A stretch of 30,102 bases of DNA from Thermomucor indicae-seudaticae (GCA_000787465.1 JSYX01000321.1:1-30102); one strand, 5' to 3'; shown: positions 1 through 12,600, numbered from the stretch's first letter. Notes: a model not told the origin generated them from the letters alone. Numbers and translations are program-made.

Positions 1-917
1 GGATTATAAAGACATTGCGGACTTTGCTGATGGATAGCCGGTGATAAGCCTCTGTCCGGACTCCCACCGTATGCTCCCTGTCTTTGACACAGTAAGCTAT
101 CGCTATCATTGTTTGTATGAACTTGTCTTATTCCTTTCTAGGTTAGGCAACGGCTGACGTTATATCGCTTCATGCGTAAGCCGTGCATCCTTCGTGCGCG
201 GCAGCCTACAAGGCATAAGACCGAGGTCAAACCTTAACACCGCCACCACGGAACAAACGTAAGCCTGACACTTGTGATTTTACTTACTCCGTGCTTATAT
301 GATTCTATCTTCGGTGCGTCGGCTGGTCCCCGCTGAATTGCGGCGAATACCTTTGCGGGTGTGAGCATGAAATTTTTACCTGTTAAAACTTGTGACTGAT
401 GTTATTCTCCAATTTTTCGTTGGCTTCAAACAAATTCTGACTATAACTTTGATTCGTCTCATTTGGTTTCCTGATTTGTATTTTTATGAAGCTTACTGTT
501 TCTTTACATGATAAAGATATGGTCTAAATTTCCAGCATTTTGGAACACAATTCGTGGGAATAAATGTGCATTACTGTATATAAACCAATATCTATAGACA
601 TACTGCAAACGCATATAACAATTTCTTCGAGGCCTTGTAAACGTGAAACCGCGAAAGGCTCTCGTGGAGGGTAAAAGTCAACGAGACCAAAAGGCTGGCC
701 AGTCTTCTTTGAATCAGTTGTTAAAGGCCTTATAGAAAATACCGCATGTTTTATATTCAATGCAGGGAGACCCTCTGCTTTAGCCTATGAAGCAAGAAAT
801 GTTTCACTGCGCTGAAGGCGAGCAATTTGCCTGGCGGTTCGGTTAAAGCTCCGCATTTCGAGTTTGGTGTTCTATTAACGAAACGCCCTTGAGGGCATTT
901 AAGTCTTACCTAACATC
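1..917. other. Intergenic / promoter region, no supported gene
   Basis: I see no convincing coding region here. The longest open frame is a 78-codon minus-strand stretch at 524-760 that matches no family I know and has no splice-site context, so I treat it as chance. In the second frame from the window edge (positions 2-37) eleven codons run to a TAG; this could be the last codons of an upstream plus-strand gene but is too short to call. The AT-rich part at about 365-620 and the last few hundred bases are the likely promoter and 5' leader of the importin gene starting at 918. A small GC palindrome (GCCCTTGAGGGC) lies just upstream of that start. Confidence 0.5.
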
Positions 918-3900
918 ATGGCCACAAATTCGGTGCCGCAAGTCTTGGAAGCGCTTTCTGCATTATACTCGGCAACTGATCCTCAAGCGAAAAAAGAAGC
1001 AAACAGATGGTTGGAGAATTTTCAAAAGCAGGTATTCTCACACTGCAGTCCTTGGTCTTTTTACAGTTAGGAACGTTTAAGCTAAAGTTTATACTGAACA
1101 ATAGACAGAAGCCTGGGAAGCAGCTGACATCCTCCTCAAAGCTGAAAGCTCCAATGTCGAGACGCGTTTATTTGCTGCACAGACGTTTCGACAGAAGGTG
1201 TGTGTGCTTCGAATGGTATCATTTGTTTGTCTCCGATCTGATCGACCTATGCGTGTTGCAGATCACGTACGATCTTAGGGATCTAAACACAGAAGCGAGG
1301 AAGGCACTGCGAGATTCGCTTGTTGAACTCCTTAGTGTTGCGGCAACGGGACCCAAAGTTATTATGGTTCAACTCTGTATGGCGCTAGCTGATCTCGCGA
1401 TTCAGATGCCAGAATGGCAGAGCGCAGTGCAGGATATGGTCAACAAGTTTGGTGGATCGCCAGAGTTGGTTACTGTGCTATTGGAGTTCCTTACGGTGCT
1501 GCCAGAGGAAATGAATGGCAATAGTCGATTACCGCTTTCCGTAAGTCCCCATGCTTTACTTTATATCAGTCCATTAGAACTGATGGTTCGATAGGACAAG
1601 GAATACAAAGAACAGAGTCATGTATTATTGGAAAAGAACGTTGGCGAGGTCATGAAGTTGTTGCTGCTCTATATGCAATCAAGCGGTAGGGAAAAAACTC
1701 CAGGTGTCATTCACCTACCTTTGCAGCATATGACTTATGCAACAAACTAGGTGGTAACATTGAGCTTCAGGAGAGGATCTTTCAATGCTTGGCAAGCTGG
1801 ATGCGAACGGGGGATGTCGATATTCGAGCGTTGTCTGAAAGCCCTCTACTCGACATGGCATTCGACGGTTTGTCGAATGAACAATTGTTTGAGGCTGCAG
1901 TAGATCTCGCTTGCGAAGTGATTTTTGAAACACGCGATACAACAGAACTGAAGCCGCTGATCGAAAAAATATATCCACGCTTCGTACCGATCCTACAGGG
2001 TGTTAAGGAGGCAAAGGAGGAAGAGGATGACGACAAAGTTCGAGGATATTGTCGACTATTTGTCACAGCAGGAGAGGCCTATGTACCACTGATTGCACAA
2101 CACCCCGAGTCGTTCGCTACCTTAATGGAGGGGATAATGGAATGCTCCGCATACAACAATCTCGATATCGTACCGATGACTTTCAAGTTTTGGTACGAAC
2201 TTACAAACACCATTACAACCCCGCCCTATGAAGCTGCGACCGCTGTATTGGCTCCTTACTTTGATACACTAGTAGACGTTATTATTGGACACCTACACTA
2301 TCCTGAGGAATCTTCAGAGTGGACTGCTGCAGAGCGAGACGAGTTCCGCGATTTTCGGCATGAAATGGGAGACACGCTGAAGGACTGCTGTAGGGTGCTG
2401 ACGGCAGAGCGATGTTTGAGTAAACCATTAGCGCGGCTTCAAGAGCTCTTGTCTGGTCAGAAACCAGCGACTTGGCAGCAGATTGAGGCACCGATATTTT
2501 CACTTCGAGCAATGGGTTCTGAAGTTCCTACGACCGAAGAGAAAGTATTGCCTCAAATATTGGAAATGCTGTCGAAACTGCCAGATCATCCGAAAATCCG
2601 TTATGCAGCCACCCTTGTTATCTCACGCTATTCCTTTTGGACACAGTGCCATCCTCAATATATCACTTATCAGCTTAATTTTATTTCGGCCGGTTTCCAA
2701 AATGACGAAGTCGCTGCAGCAAGCGCACTCGCATTGAAGCATTTGTGTAAAGATTGTAGTGAGGTAGGTTTGTCCACACAAAGCTGTTATAAAAGTCTAA
2801 TACTCATCTTGGACCCTGCTAGCACCTTGTAAACTATGTTTCCGAACTCCATCCCTTTTATACGAGTATCATCCGAACCTTACCGTTCCCTGACGCCCTG
2901 GAAGTTACCGAAGCTGTCGCCCACGTATTGGATGCTATTCCTCCTGCCGAACTGCAGAATGCCCTGCAGCAATTTTGTTTGCCCCTCGCTCAAGATCTAC
3001 ATGGAATTGTTTCACAAGACGCGTCAATAGCTGGAAAAGACAACTGTGTTAAAGCTGCAGGTAAGCCGTCATATCTTCTCCTTTTATCTCTCTGAAGAAC
3101 CGCTCTGATCGGTATACGCAGATTTACTGGAGTTAATCGCGGCATTCATCGAAATTATACATCCTGATATCCCTCTCGGACAGGCACATCCATGTGTCAA
3201 CTTTGTGAACGAGTTATGGCCCATTTTTGATCTGTGCCTCAAGAACTTTGGTATGGAAGCGCCAGTCTGCGAGCAGCTCGGAAAGTGCTTCAGGAATTGC
3301 ATGCAGTCATACAAGAATCACTTCATTCCCTTACTTCCTCAGCTGGTGGAACGGCTAGTTAGTGGGTTCGAACATAGCGGTTTCAGCATCTACCTTTATG
3401 TATCAACGAGGCTGATCCGCGAATATGCCGAGGGTGGACCTGAAAATGCAGCAGCCTGTTTTGGACTCGCTGAGCGCATGAGTTCTATCATGTTTGCGAA
3501 ATCAAACAGCAAAAAGTTTGAGGAAATGCCTGATGGTAAGAACTGCTTGAGCGGATGTTTGGAATACAGGGGCTAAAGGAAGCACCATCAGTGGTTGAGG
3601 ACTACTTTAGGATGGTTACAGCCTTACTTGAGACCGCACCCACCAATTTAGTACAGAATCCACTATTGACGTCGGTCTTCCAGGCTGGATTTGTTGGCCT
3701 AGCGCTGGAAGAGATTAACTCGCTGACTGCAGTCATCATGTTCTACCGTCGACTTCTGGGCATTGCTTTATCTGTGGACGAACTTATGGCAGCCGATGCG
3801 GCTCGGTCAGCTGCTGCTATTGGACAGAACGGTGCACGGATTATTGAATTATTCCGTGAATTTGGAGCCACGTTTGTAAACCTACTTTTTGAAGGATTAA

Positions 3901-4218
3901 TATATCATTACAATTGGGAAGTGATACCGGATATCGCTTCCATCATGAAATCGCTGGCACAAATCCTCCCGGCTGAAACTGGACAATGGGTTATCACTGT
4001 GATCAATAGCATACCAGATCAAAACATGACAGCCACTGAACGCAACGAATTCCTCCAGAATTACATGAGGTAAGTCTCAGAAACCTGCGTTGACGGTGGG
4101 ACGTTGTCTCTGACTGAACTGCCGTGATAGCGCCATCCAAGAAAAACATTGGGCAAAGGCCCGACGAGTATTGTCTGATTTCATTATTGCATATAGAAGA
4201 AGGAATACCAGGAAGTAA
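918..4218 (+). CDS. MTR10: Mtr10 / transportin-3 family nuclear import receptor (importin-beta superfamily)
   Basis: This is a karyopherin that carries cargo into the nucleus in exchange for RanGTP; Mtr10 and TNPO3 relatives import RNA-binding proteins such as Npl3 and SR splicing factors. Exons I derive: 918-1031, 1105-1197, 1262-1540, 1595-1685, 1751-2763, 2823-3060, 3122-3535, 3583-4069, 4131-4218, giving 938 aa (TNPO3 about 923). The N-terminus (MATNSVPQVLEALSALYS, then KKEANRWLENFQKQ, TEAWEAADILL, FAAQTFRQK) is the typical first HEAT repeats of this family. Later family-like segments are VRGYCRLFVTAGEAY, IRYAATLVISRY and the C-terminal HWAKARRVLSDFI. The protein is helical throughout with no membrane segment. 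The start is the first ATG of the first-repeat exon. The intron after codon 748 is only 47 nt. Its stop lies 122 bp before the next gene, on the same strand. Family assignment is firm; cargo is inferred from relatives. Confidence 0.93.
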
Positions 4219-4340
4219 ACACCTCGTAATAGCATTTGACTTGTACAGATCCCTGCTCCAGTGTGCTTGTTCTGAGCCAAAACCAAAAAAGGGAATTAGG
4301 ATAGCGTTCTGTCCTTCGTAACTCATCTGTAACCAGAACA
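4219..4340 (+). promoter_or_regulatory. Very short intergenic spacer holding the 3' end of MTR10 and the start of the next gene
   Basis: Only 122 bp separate the TAA of the importin gene from the ATG of the membrane-protein gene on the same strand. It must hold the 3' processing signal of the first and the leader or promoter of the second, unless the second gene's promoter lies inside the last exon or intron of the first. I see no canonical AATAAA and no clear TATA box. Confidence 0.4.
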
Positions 4341-6162
4341 ATGCAGATTCCGTCAATGCAGCGACGGAATCTCGCTTTTCTTGCAGCACTTATAATACTC
4401 CTGTATACAGTACTGCAGTTAAGGCAGATTTCCACGGATGTGCCTGGGACTTTCGACCGACTTGATGATGTTGTACCTGCACCAGTTGACATTGATCAGT
4501 CCCTGAGAAGCGATGACGCAGGGCGCCCTGTTCTAGACGCACCATTACAGGTGAAACCGCCACGGATACAGCCTCCAGTTATTCCACCAGCGTGTGCTAA
4601 CGTCGATTTTGCTTGGCTGTGAGTCATTTTCTCTGCTCAAGACGCATGATTTCCATCTTCACAACTGACCAATATCGGCGATGATGAACACACAGAGCGT
4701 CCGAACGAACGTATTGGGATGGCTGGGCATCCAAGGCAATGTTTATGAAACCTGACGGAAACTTTACACTAAAGAACGTTTTTATTAACGAAGGTGATTC
4801 TGTTTGTGTTATTGTGTTGGTGAGTTTTTGTCTTAGCCGTCTCGCGCCCAGCAATAAACTGAATCCCGGGAGCGACAGTTGGGACCTATTCCTGCCAAGT
4901 CGGCCATTAGGCCAGAGGAACACCTTGGACCTGCAGACAGCACTGTTCTGACCGCCATCGGAAAATGGACACGGATATCCATAGATTTGCAGCAACATCC
5001 GAAACAGACTAATGTTTATTATGCAGCCGTGCAATTTGCACACGAGGATGTTTATCAGCTCGAAGCTCGAACCGAATACCGGTCGTACTTTTGGGAAATT
5101 CCAATCCTTCATGATTATCGACCTTATAGCTTTCTGTCTGATAACAAGCTGGTGGTCAGGGCTAACAGCGAACAACCGAGACCCACTTTACCAGCATGTG
5201 ACGCTACGATTCCTGGACACAATGAAGGGGCATGGATGGCCAAGTCAGAATATCAGCGTGTTTATCCGTTGGACTTTTATGGCATGTTTGGTGCGGCGCA
5301 GGAAGATCATGCAGAGAATAACCAGCTTTTTGTGCCCAACTTGTGTCGTCCGCAGTATATCAGTTTGGGTCAAGCGGCACAGTGTTTGAACGGAAAGACG
5401 GTGCATGTCTGGGCCGATAATAATGTGAAAAGGTAAACAAGGGCTTGGCAGAATCTTGAGAGACTAATTACAGCCAACTGATTATCTCTCTTTTCTTTGG
5501 CTGATAGGAATCTTAAAGCTTTCAGTTCTGGAAATCGGTGGTGCAATGATCACACGGCAAGCGAATGTATCTGTAAAGATGACGACGAAGACCCGGAGCA
5601 CAAATTATACCCATGGGCAGTCGATCCTACTGTCCCTCTTACCATCAACAAGACATGGCACGCTGAAACTGATATCTATTTTAAACATGTTGGTAGCATT
5701 GTATTGAGAGATTGGAGGCAGGACATGAAGCAGCAAGCAGCCAAACTTCCGCAGGCGGATATCGTGATTCTTGGCTTTGGGAACGAGGATATCCGTGAAC
5801 GCGCTGTCTCACCTCTTCACTTTGCGGATGCGTTCCTGGATTTGCTGAATTACATTGCCCACACCGTGTACCCAACACAGCGCATCATTGTGCGTACCCC
5901 GCAACCTTTCTGTTGCGGAACTATTAAGGGTACTTCGTGGAATGCAGGAAGAAGTGCGGCGTTCACTCGAGCAGTCAAAGATGGTGTCGAAAGATTGGCG
6001 GATATGAAGGACCGCATATTTCTATGGGATGTGCATCGGCTCGGATTGCCAGAAAACATGTGTGTCAATGCAGGCACTGCATATACCAAGCGCAACGTGA
6101 TCAACATTGAAAATTTGCTTCTTTGGAACCTCGTGTGCGATATGAGCTTTTCTCCAGTTTAG
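4341..6162 (+). CDS. Type II membrane protein with NXPE/PC-esterase-like SGNH domain, catalytic residues degenerate
   Basis: Exons I derive: 4341-4618, 4696-4819, 4879-5432, 5508-6162, giving 536 aa. After a short basic N-terminus (residues 1-9) comes one hydrophobic segment, LAFLAALIILLYTVLQL (about 11-27), then a Pro-rich stem: a Golgi-type signal anchor. A middle domain (about 95-290) contains the segment FINEGDSVCVIVL, reminiscent of the Ig-like part of NXPE proteins. The C-terminal half (about 300-536) follows the PC-esterase layout: CLNGKTVHVWADNNVKRNL aligns with the block that normally carries the GDS nucleophile, followed by ADIVILGFGNEDI and the final NVINIENLLLWNLVC, which resembles the end of NXPE proteins. 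Here GDS is replaced by A313-D314-N315, and the usual late Asp/His pair (NDVHPP in animal NXPE) is not evident. Family placement rests on remembered similarity. The third acceptor could be at 4873 instead of 4879, adding two residues. Expected site is Golgi or secretory membrane; substrate unknown. Confidence 0.68.
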
Positions 6163-6620
6163 ATGTATTTATCTTTCTTCACTTTTGTATTTTAGACAAC
6201 TATTTAATCATATCAAAGCTCTCATCATTTAAAGCCTCGGCTTGATATTGGTTTGGATTTTCAGGGCTTGTATGCCGAAATAAGTGAGAGTAGCTAAAGT
6301 GCAACTTTATTTTAAGCAACCATGTCCAAAAACCAAGGAGAACATCCTAGTTGTAGAGCAAGACATGGCCAGAAACACGTTGGTTCTGTTTCTGCTGCCA
6401 CGATGCTTACCCAATCTGCCTTTAATGGTAGCCGCAGCAACTGCCACGTGACTTTTATAAGCCACAGCTCCGCTAACGAATACGGATGATTCGTTGCATC
6501 TCTTCAAGCAGCGCACGTCTCGCTCCCTTTTCGTCCTCGTCTCTTCTTCGTATTTCCTCTTTATATTCAACTTCTCTTTCTTGTTTATACGACACAACAT
6601 CTAACGAATACAGAGACACA
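6163..6620 (+). promoter_or_regulatory. Promoter and pyrimidine-rich 5' leader of the BRR2 gene
   Basis: This 458 bp spacer holds the 3' end of the membrane-protein gene and the BRR2 promoter. Visible elements are an E-box CACGTG at 6445-6450 (context GCCACGTGACTTTTATAAG), a TATA-like TTTATAA just after it, and a strongly C/T-rich plus strand from about 6520 to 6595 typical of leaders of highly expressed fungal genes. The reading frame is accidentally open through the leader back to an ATG at 6486. Confidence 0.5.
6445..6450. promoter_or_regulatory. E-box CACGTG upstream of BRR2
   Basis: A perfect palindromic CACGTG (in CACGTGAC) lies 176 bp before the BRR2 start codon, next to a TATA-like element. 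Class B bHLH proteins bind this sequence. The bHLH protein encoded at 15916-17853 has the H-E-R residues expected for CACGTG, but any direct link is speculation. Confidence 0.35.
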
Positions 6621-9600
6621 ATGGCCGAAAACATTGCCAAGCTTAATCAATACCAGTACGCCGCCAACTCCAGCTTAGTCCTGCAGGCTGATCGCAGCGG
6701 TCTGCCACGCCGTGATCAAGAACCTACAGGAGAACCCGAATCGCTATGGGGTAAAATCGATCCTAAAGACTTTGGTTCACGCGCAGTTCGTGAGAAGCCC
6801 AAGGGCCTGGAAGAAATGAAGAAGAAGGCGAGCCAACGTTCTGAGGAATTGGCAGAGAAGCGACGACGAAAAAAAGAAGAGAGCGCCATCAGCAGAGCAT
6901 ACGGGTACTCATCCGTCCTGTCTGCGACGGAAGACTGGGAAGGTCTCAATTACCGTCCCCGTACAAAGGAGACACGAGAAGCATACGAGCACATTTTGGC
7001 TTTTGTTTATGAGCATTTGGGCGATCAAGCACGAGACGTGATTCGCAGCGCAGCAGACGATGTCCTTGACACCTTGAAAACGGACACACTCAAAGATTTC
7101 GACAAGAAGCGCGAGATCGAGTCTGTCATTGGCACAATGACGTCCGATGAGTTCGCTCAGCTTGTCAACCTGTCAAAGAAAATCACAGACTACAACACAG
7201 AAGCGGAAAGCATGGACGTGGATGGAGAAAAAGTAGGCGACATTGATGACGAAGTCGGCGTGGCAGTTGTGTTTGACGAGGAAGAAGAAGAAGAGGAGGA
7301 AGGAGATCAGTTTGAGATTAAAGAAGAAGAGGAAGAGGAAGAAGCCGCGGCAGAGGAAGAGTTAGCAGCTCAGAGACGGCTTCAGGAAGAAGAAGAAGCT
7401 GAAGAATCGCCTGATGAAGAGAGCGGATTCAGAACAGTACTGCCTGGCGCTACGAGCGATCGCAAAAAGAGGCGTGGTGTAGCAGCAGCAGGACCCAAAT
7501 CAGACAGCATCTCACCACACGATATTGATGCATTCTGGCTGCAGCGTCAGATTGCGACGTATTATCCTGACCCGCACACAGCCCAAGAAAAGACAATGCG
7601 GGCGTTTGATATACTCGACTCAGAATCAACCAACATGCGCGACTGTGAGAACGAGTTGATGGGTCTCTTTGATTATGACAAGTTCGACTTGGTGCGAGTG
7701 CTTGTCAAAAATCGCGATCTTATTTACTGGTGCACTCGGCTGGCGAGAGTTGCTGGTGAAGAAAAGGCGAAGCTTGAAGCTGAGATGCGGCAAAAGAATC
7801 TGGATTGGATTTTGAAGGAATTGAGCGGTGATCGAGCACGACGAGGCGAAGCTTTGGAAAGAAAGGGTGTCGTGGAGAGTGCAATGGAGATTGACGAAGG
7901 CAAGGGAGCCGGTGCACAGCGGACTCAGGTTCCTACGACAGCAACACTGGACCCTGGTACAACTGTTGCGCCGAAGCAACTCATTGATTTGGACGAGATG
8001 GCTTTCGAGCAGGGTTCACACCTCATGTCAAACAAGAAGGTCAAACTTCCAGACGGATCGTTCAAGCGTTCAAAGAAGGGATATGAAGAAATTCATGTTC
8101 CTGCGCCAAAGCCGCAGGCTTTCGGTGCGGATGAGCGCCTTCGACCTATCAAGGAGTTACCTGCTTGGGCACAAGATGCATTCCCTGGAGCACAAACGCT
8201 TAACCGAGTACAGAGCAGACTTTATTCAGCAGCATTTGAAAGTGATGAGAACTTGCTGCTATGTGCCCCTACAGGTGCAGGCAAGACAAACGTGGCCATG
8301 TTGGCAATTCTTCGTGAAATGGATAATCATCGAGACCCCGAGACTGGACGTATCGATTTGGAATCATTCAAGATTGTTTACATTGCGCCAATGAAAGCTC
8401 TTGTACAGGAAATGGTTGGCAACTTTGGTACTCGCTTGAAGCCATACGGTATGAATGTGGCCGAGTTAACTGGTGACCGTCAGTTAACGAAGCAGCAGAT
8501 TGCCGAGACACAAATTATTGTGACAACTCCTGAAAAGTGGGACGTGATTACGCGGAAGGCAACCGATCGCAGCTACACCACTCTTGTCAGACTCATCATT
8601 ATCGACGAAATCCATCTTTTGCACGACGAGCGTGGTCCTGTGCTGGAAAGCATCGTTTCACGTACTATTCGCAACATGGAGCAAACTCAAGAGCTTGTCC
8701 GTTTGGTCGGTTTGTCAGCTACTTTGCCAAACTATGCTGATGTTGCCGCCTTCTTGCGCGTTGACCCCAAGTCAGGACTGTTTTACTTTGACAGCACTTA
8801 TCGTCCATGCCCACTTCGTCAGCAGTTTATTGGTGTGACCGAGAAGAAGGCTATTAAGCGCTTCCAGGTCATGAACGAGGTCTGCTATGAGAAGGTGATC
8901 GAGCAAATTGAGCAGCGCGAGGAGAACCAGGTTTTGGTGTTTGTGCATTCACGTAAAGAAACGGCAAAGACAGCAAAGACTCTTCGTGATATGGCATTGG
9001 AGCGCGATACGATCAACCGGTTCCTTAAGGATGATTCGGCCAGTCGTGAAATTCTGCAGTCAGAAGCAAGTACAGTCAAGGATCCGAATTTGCAGGATTT
9101 GTTGCCGTACGGTTTCGCTATCCATCATGCTGGTATGACGAGAGCTGACCGTACATTGGTGGAAGAATTGTTTGCGGATGGGCACGTCAAGGTTCTTTGC
9201 TCGACGGCTACGCTGGCTTGGGGTGTCAACTTGCCCGCACACGCGGTCATTATCAAGGGCACACAGATCTATTCTCCTGAAAAGGGTCGATGGGTTGAAC
9301 TGTCACCTCAGGATGTCTTGCAGATGCTTGGTCGTGCTGGTCGTCCACAGTATGATACTTATGGTGAAGGTATAATCATCACGGCACACTCAGAACTGCA
9401 GTACTATCTCTCTCTCTTGAACACACAGTTGCCTATCGAATCTCAGTTTATCGCGAAACTGGCGGACAACATGAATGCGGAAATCGTTCTGGGGACAATC
9501 CGCAACAGAGACGAAGCTGTGCAGTGGCTAGGCTATACTTACCTGTATGTACGTATGCTTCGTAACCCGGCTTTATACAGCATACCAGTGGAGGATCTCA

Positions 9601-12600
9601 ATGATGACCCATATCTCGAGCAAAAACGGGTCGATTTGGTTCACTCGGCTGCAACTATTTTGGACAAGTGCAACCTGATCAAGTACGATAAAAAGTCTGG
9701 CCGCTTCCAAGTTACCGAACTGGGTCGCATTGCTTCGCACTTTTATGTCTCGCATCATTCGATGTCGACCTATAACCAGCACCTACGTCCAATGATGAGT
9801 CACATTGAACTTTTCCGCGTGTTTGCTTTGTCTGACGAATTCAAGTACATCCCAGTGAGAGAAGAAGAAAAGCTGGAACTGGCCAAACTGCTGGAGAGAG
9901 TGCCGATTCCTGTGAAGGAGAGTATCGAAGAACCGACAGCAAAGATCAACGTATTATTGCAAGCCTATATCTCGCAGCTTAAGCTTGAAGGATTTGCATT
10001 GGTTGCGGATATGGTGTACGTCACACAAAGTGCTGCACGTATCTTACGGGCAATCTTTGAGATTTGCCTGAAGCGCGGTTGGGCGCAATTGACAAAGAAG
10101 GCCCTAGACCTTTGCAAGATGGTGGAAAAGCGTGCCTGGTTGTCAATGTCTCCGCTGCGGCAGTTCAAGGCTATGCCGCCAGATTTGATCCGTCGCTTGG
10201 AGCGCAAGGAATTCCCCTGGGATCGCTACTTTGATCTCAACCCGCAAGAATTGGGTGAGCTTGTATCACAGCCAAAATTGGGTAAAATGCTTCATAAATT
10301 TGTGCATCAGTTCCCAAAGCTGGAGCTGCAGGCTCACGTCCAGCCTGTGACACGATCGTTGCTTAAGGTGGAGCTGACAATCACACCGGATTTCCAGTGG
10401 GATGAAAAGGTTCACGGTGTTGCAGAGGCTTTTTGGATTATGGTGGAGGACGTGGATGGCGAGCATATTCTGTACCATGACTACTTCGTTCTGCGACAAC
10501 GCTATGCTGAGGAAGATCACTTGGTCACTTTCACGGTTCCGTTATATGAGCCATTACCGCCCAACTATTTCATCACTGTGGTGTCGGATCGATGGCTACA
10601 TGCTTCGACAAAACTGCCAGTATCGTTTAGACATCTTATTCTTCCGGAAAAGTATGCACCACACACAGAATTGCATGATCTACAGCCACTTCCAGTATCT
10701 GCCCTTGGTAATCCCGAATACGAGGCGATGTATGCTGGATGGATTTCACACTTCAATCCAATCCAGACTCAAGTGTTTAATGCACTATACACGACGGATG
10801 ACAATGTCTTCATTGGTGCACCAACTGGTAGCGGCAAGACGGTGTGTGCCGAGTTTGCATTGATGCGATTGTGGAGTCAGAAGGGCGACGCTCGCTGTGT
10901 GTACGTGGCACCGTACCAAGAGCTTGTGGATCAACGAGTGGCAGAATGGAAGAAGTTTGCAAACATTGGTGGCGGAAAGGAAGTGGTTGCATTGACTGGC
11001 GAAACGAGTGCTGATCTCAAGTTGCTGGAACGCGGTAATGTCATTGCTTGCACACCAACGCAGTGGGATGTTATTTCGCGGCGATGGAAGCAGCGAAAGA
11101 ATGTGCAGAACGTCAGTTTATTTATTGCAGACGAGGTGCACTTGATCGGCGACGAAGTGGTTGGACCCACATATGAAGTCATTATCTCAAGAATGAGATA
11201 TATTGCTTCACAGACGCAGAAACCTATTCGAATTGTTGCGCTTAGCACGTCTGTCGCTAATGCTCGGGATCTTGGAGAGTGGTTGGGTGCCACATCACAC
11301 TCTGTGTTCAACTTCCACCCATCAGTGCGACCGGTGCCATTGGAAATCCATATTCAGAGCTACAACATTCCTCACTTTCCGTCGTTGATGATTGCTATGG
11401 CGAAGCCGACGTATCTTGCCATCACTATGCATTCAGCAAACAAGCCAGTTATCGTATTTGTGCCTTCAAGGAAGCAATGCCGTCTTACAGCTCTGGATAT
11501 TATCACGTACTGTATTGGAGACGACACGCCCACACGTTTCTTGCACTGTGCAGTTGAAGAAATCCGTCCATTGCTGGACCGTTTGCAGGACAAGGCTTTG
11601 GTCGAGACTTTGGAACATGGTATTGGCTTTTATCACGAAGCGCTGTCGAAGCAAGATCGGCGCATTGTTGAACAACTCTATGAGTCTGGCGCTATCCAGG
11701 TTATCGTCGCTTCGCGCGATACATGCTGGGCATTACCTGTTAGCTCGCACATGGTCATTGTTATGGGTGCTCAATACTTTGAGGGTAAGGAGCATCGCTA
11801 TGTTGACTATCCGATGAAGGATGTACTGCAAATGATTGGACGGGCTTGCCGACCGAGGGAAGATGACACGGGCAAATGTGTCCTTATGTGCCAACCAAAC
11901 AAGAAGGAATACTATAAGAAGTTCTTATACGAGGCGATTCCCATTGAATCTCACTTGGATCAGTCGTTGCATGACCACTTCAACGCAGAGATCGTGACGA
12001 AGACGATTGAGAACAAGCAAGATGCGGTTGATTATCTTACGTGGACATTCTTGTATCGACGGCTGGCACATAATCCAAACTATTACGGTCTCTCTGGAAC
12101 GACTCACCGACATTTATCAGATCATTTATCTGAACTCGTTGAAAACACACTTAACGATCTGCAGGAGACCAAGTGTATCACGATTGAAGATGAAATGGAC
12201 GTCAGTCCACTTAACCTTGGTATGATTGCAGCATACTACAACATCAACTACACCACGGTGGACATGTTCAGCGTCAGCTTAAAGAGCACCACAAAGCTAA
12301 AAGGTCTTTTGGAAATTGTCTCGTCAGCGACCGAGTTCGACAACATCCCTATCCGTCATCACGAAGATTCCGTACTCAAGAGCCTTCACGACCGTCTTCC
12401 TATCAAGTTAGGCAATCCAAAGTTCAACACACCAAGAATCAAGACAAATCTCCTCCTTCAAGCTCACTTTTCTCGTCTACAACTTACACCCGACCTTCAA
12501 TCCGACCAATCACTCATCCTATCCCGCATCATTCCCTTATTACAAGCTTGTGTGGACGTTATCTCATCAAACGGGTGGTTGTCTCCTGCGCTAACCACTA

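Noticed and set aside
2..37. Possible last 11 codons of a gene entering from the left
   Set aside because: Too short to distinguish from chance without the upstream sequence.
524..760. 78-codon minus-strand ORF
   Set aside because: No family resemblance, no splice context and no partner exons; such lengths occur by chance.
3536..3569. 34 nt intron in the importin gene ending at AATACAG
   Set aside because: It leaves the downstream exon out of frame; the acceptor at 3582 restores the frame and gives a family-like junction.
6486..6620. In-frame upstream ATG extending Brr2 by 45 residues
   Set aside because: The added sequence is Ser-rich translation of a pyrimidine-rich leader, and Brr2 proteins normally begin at the MAEN-like start at 6621.
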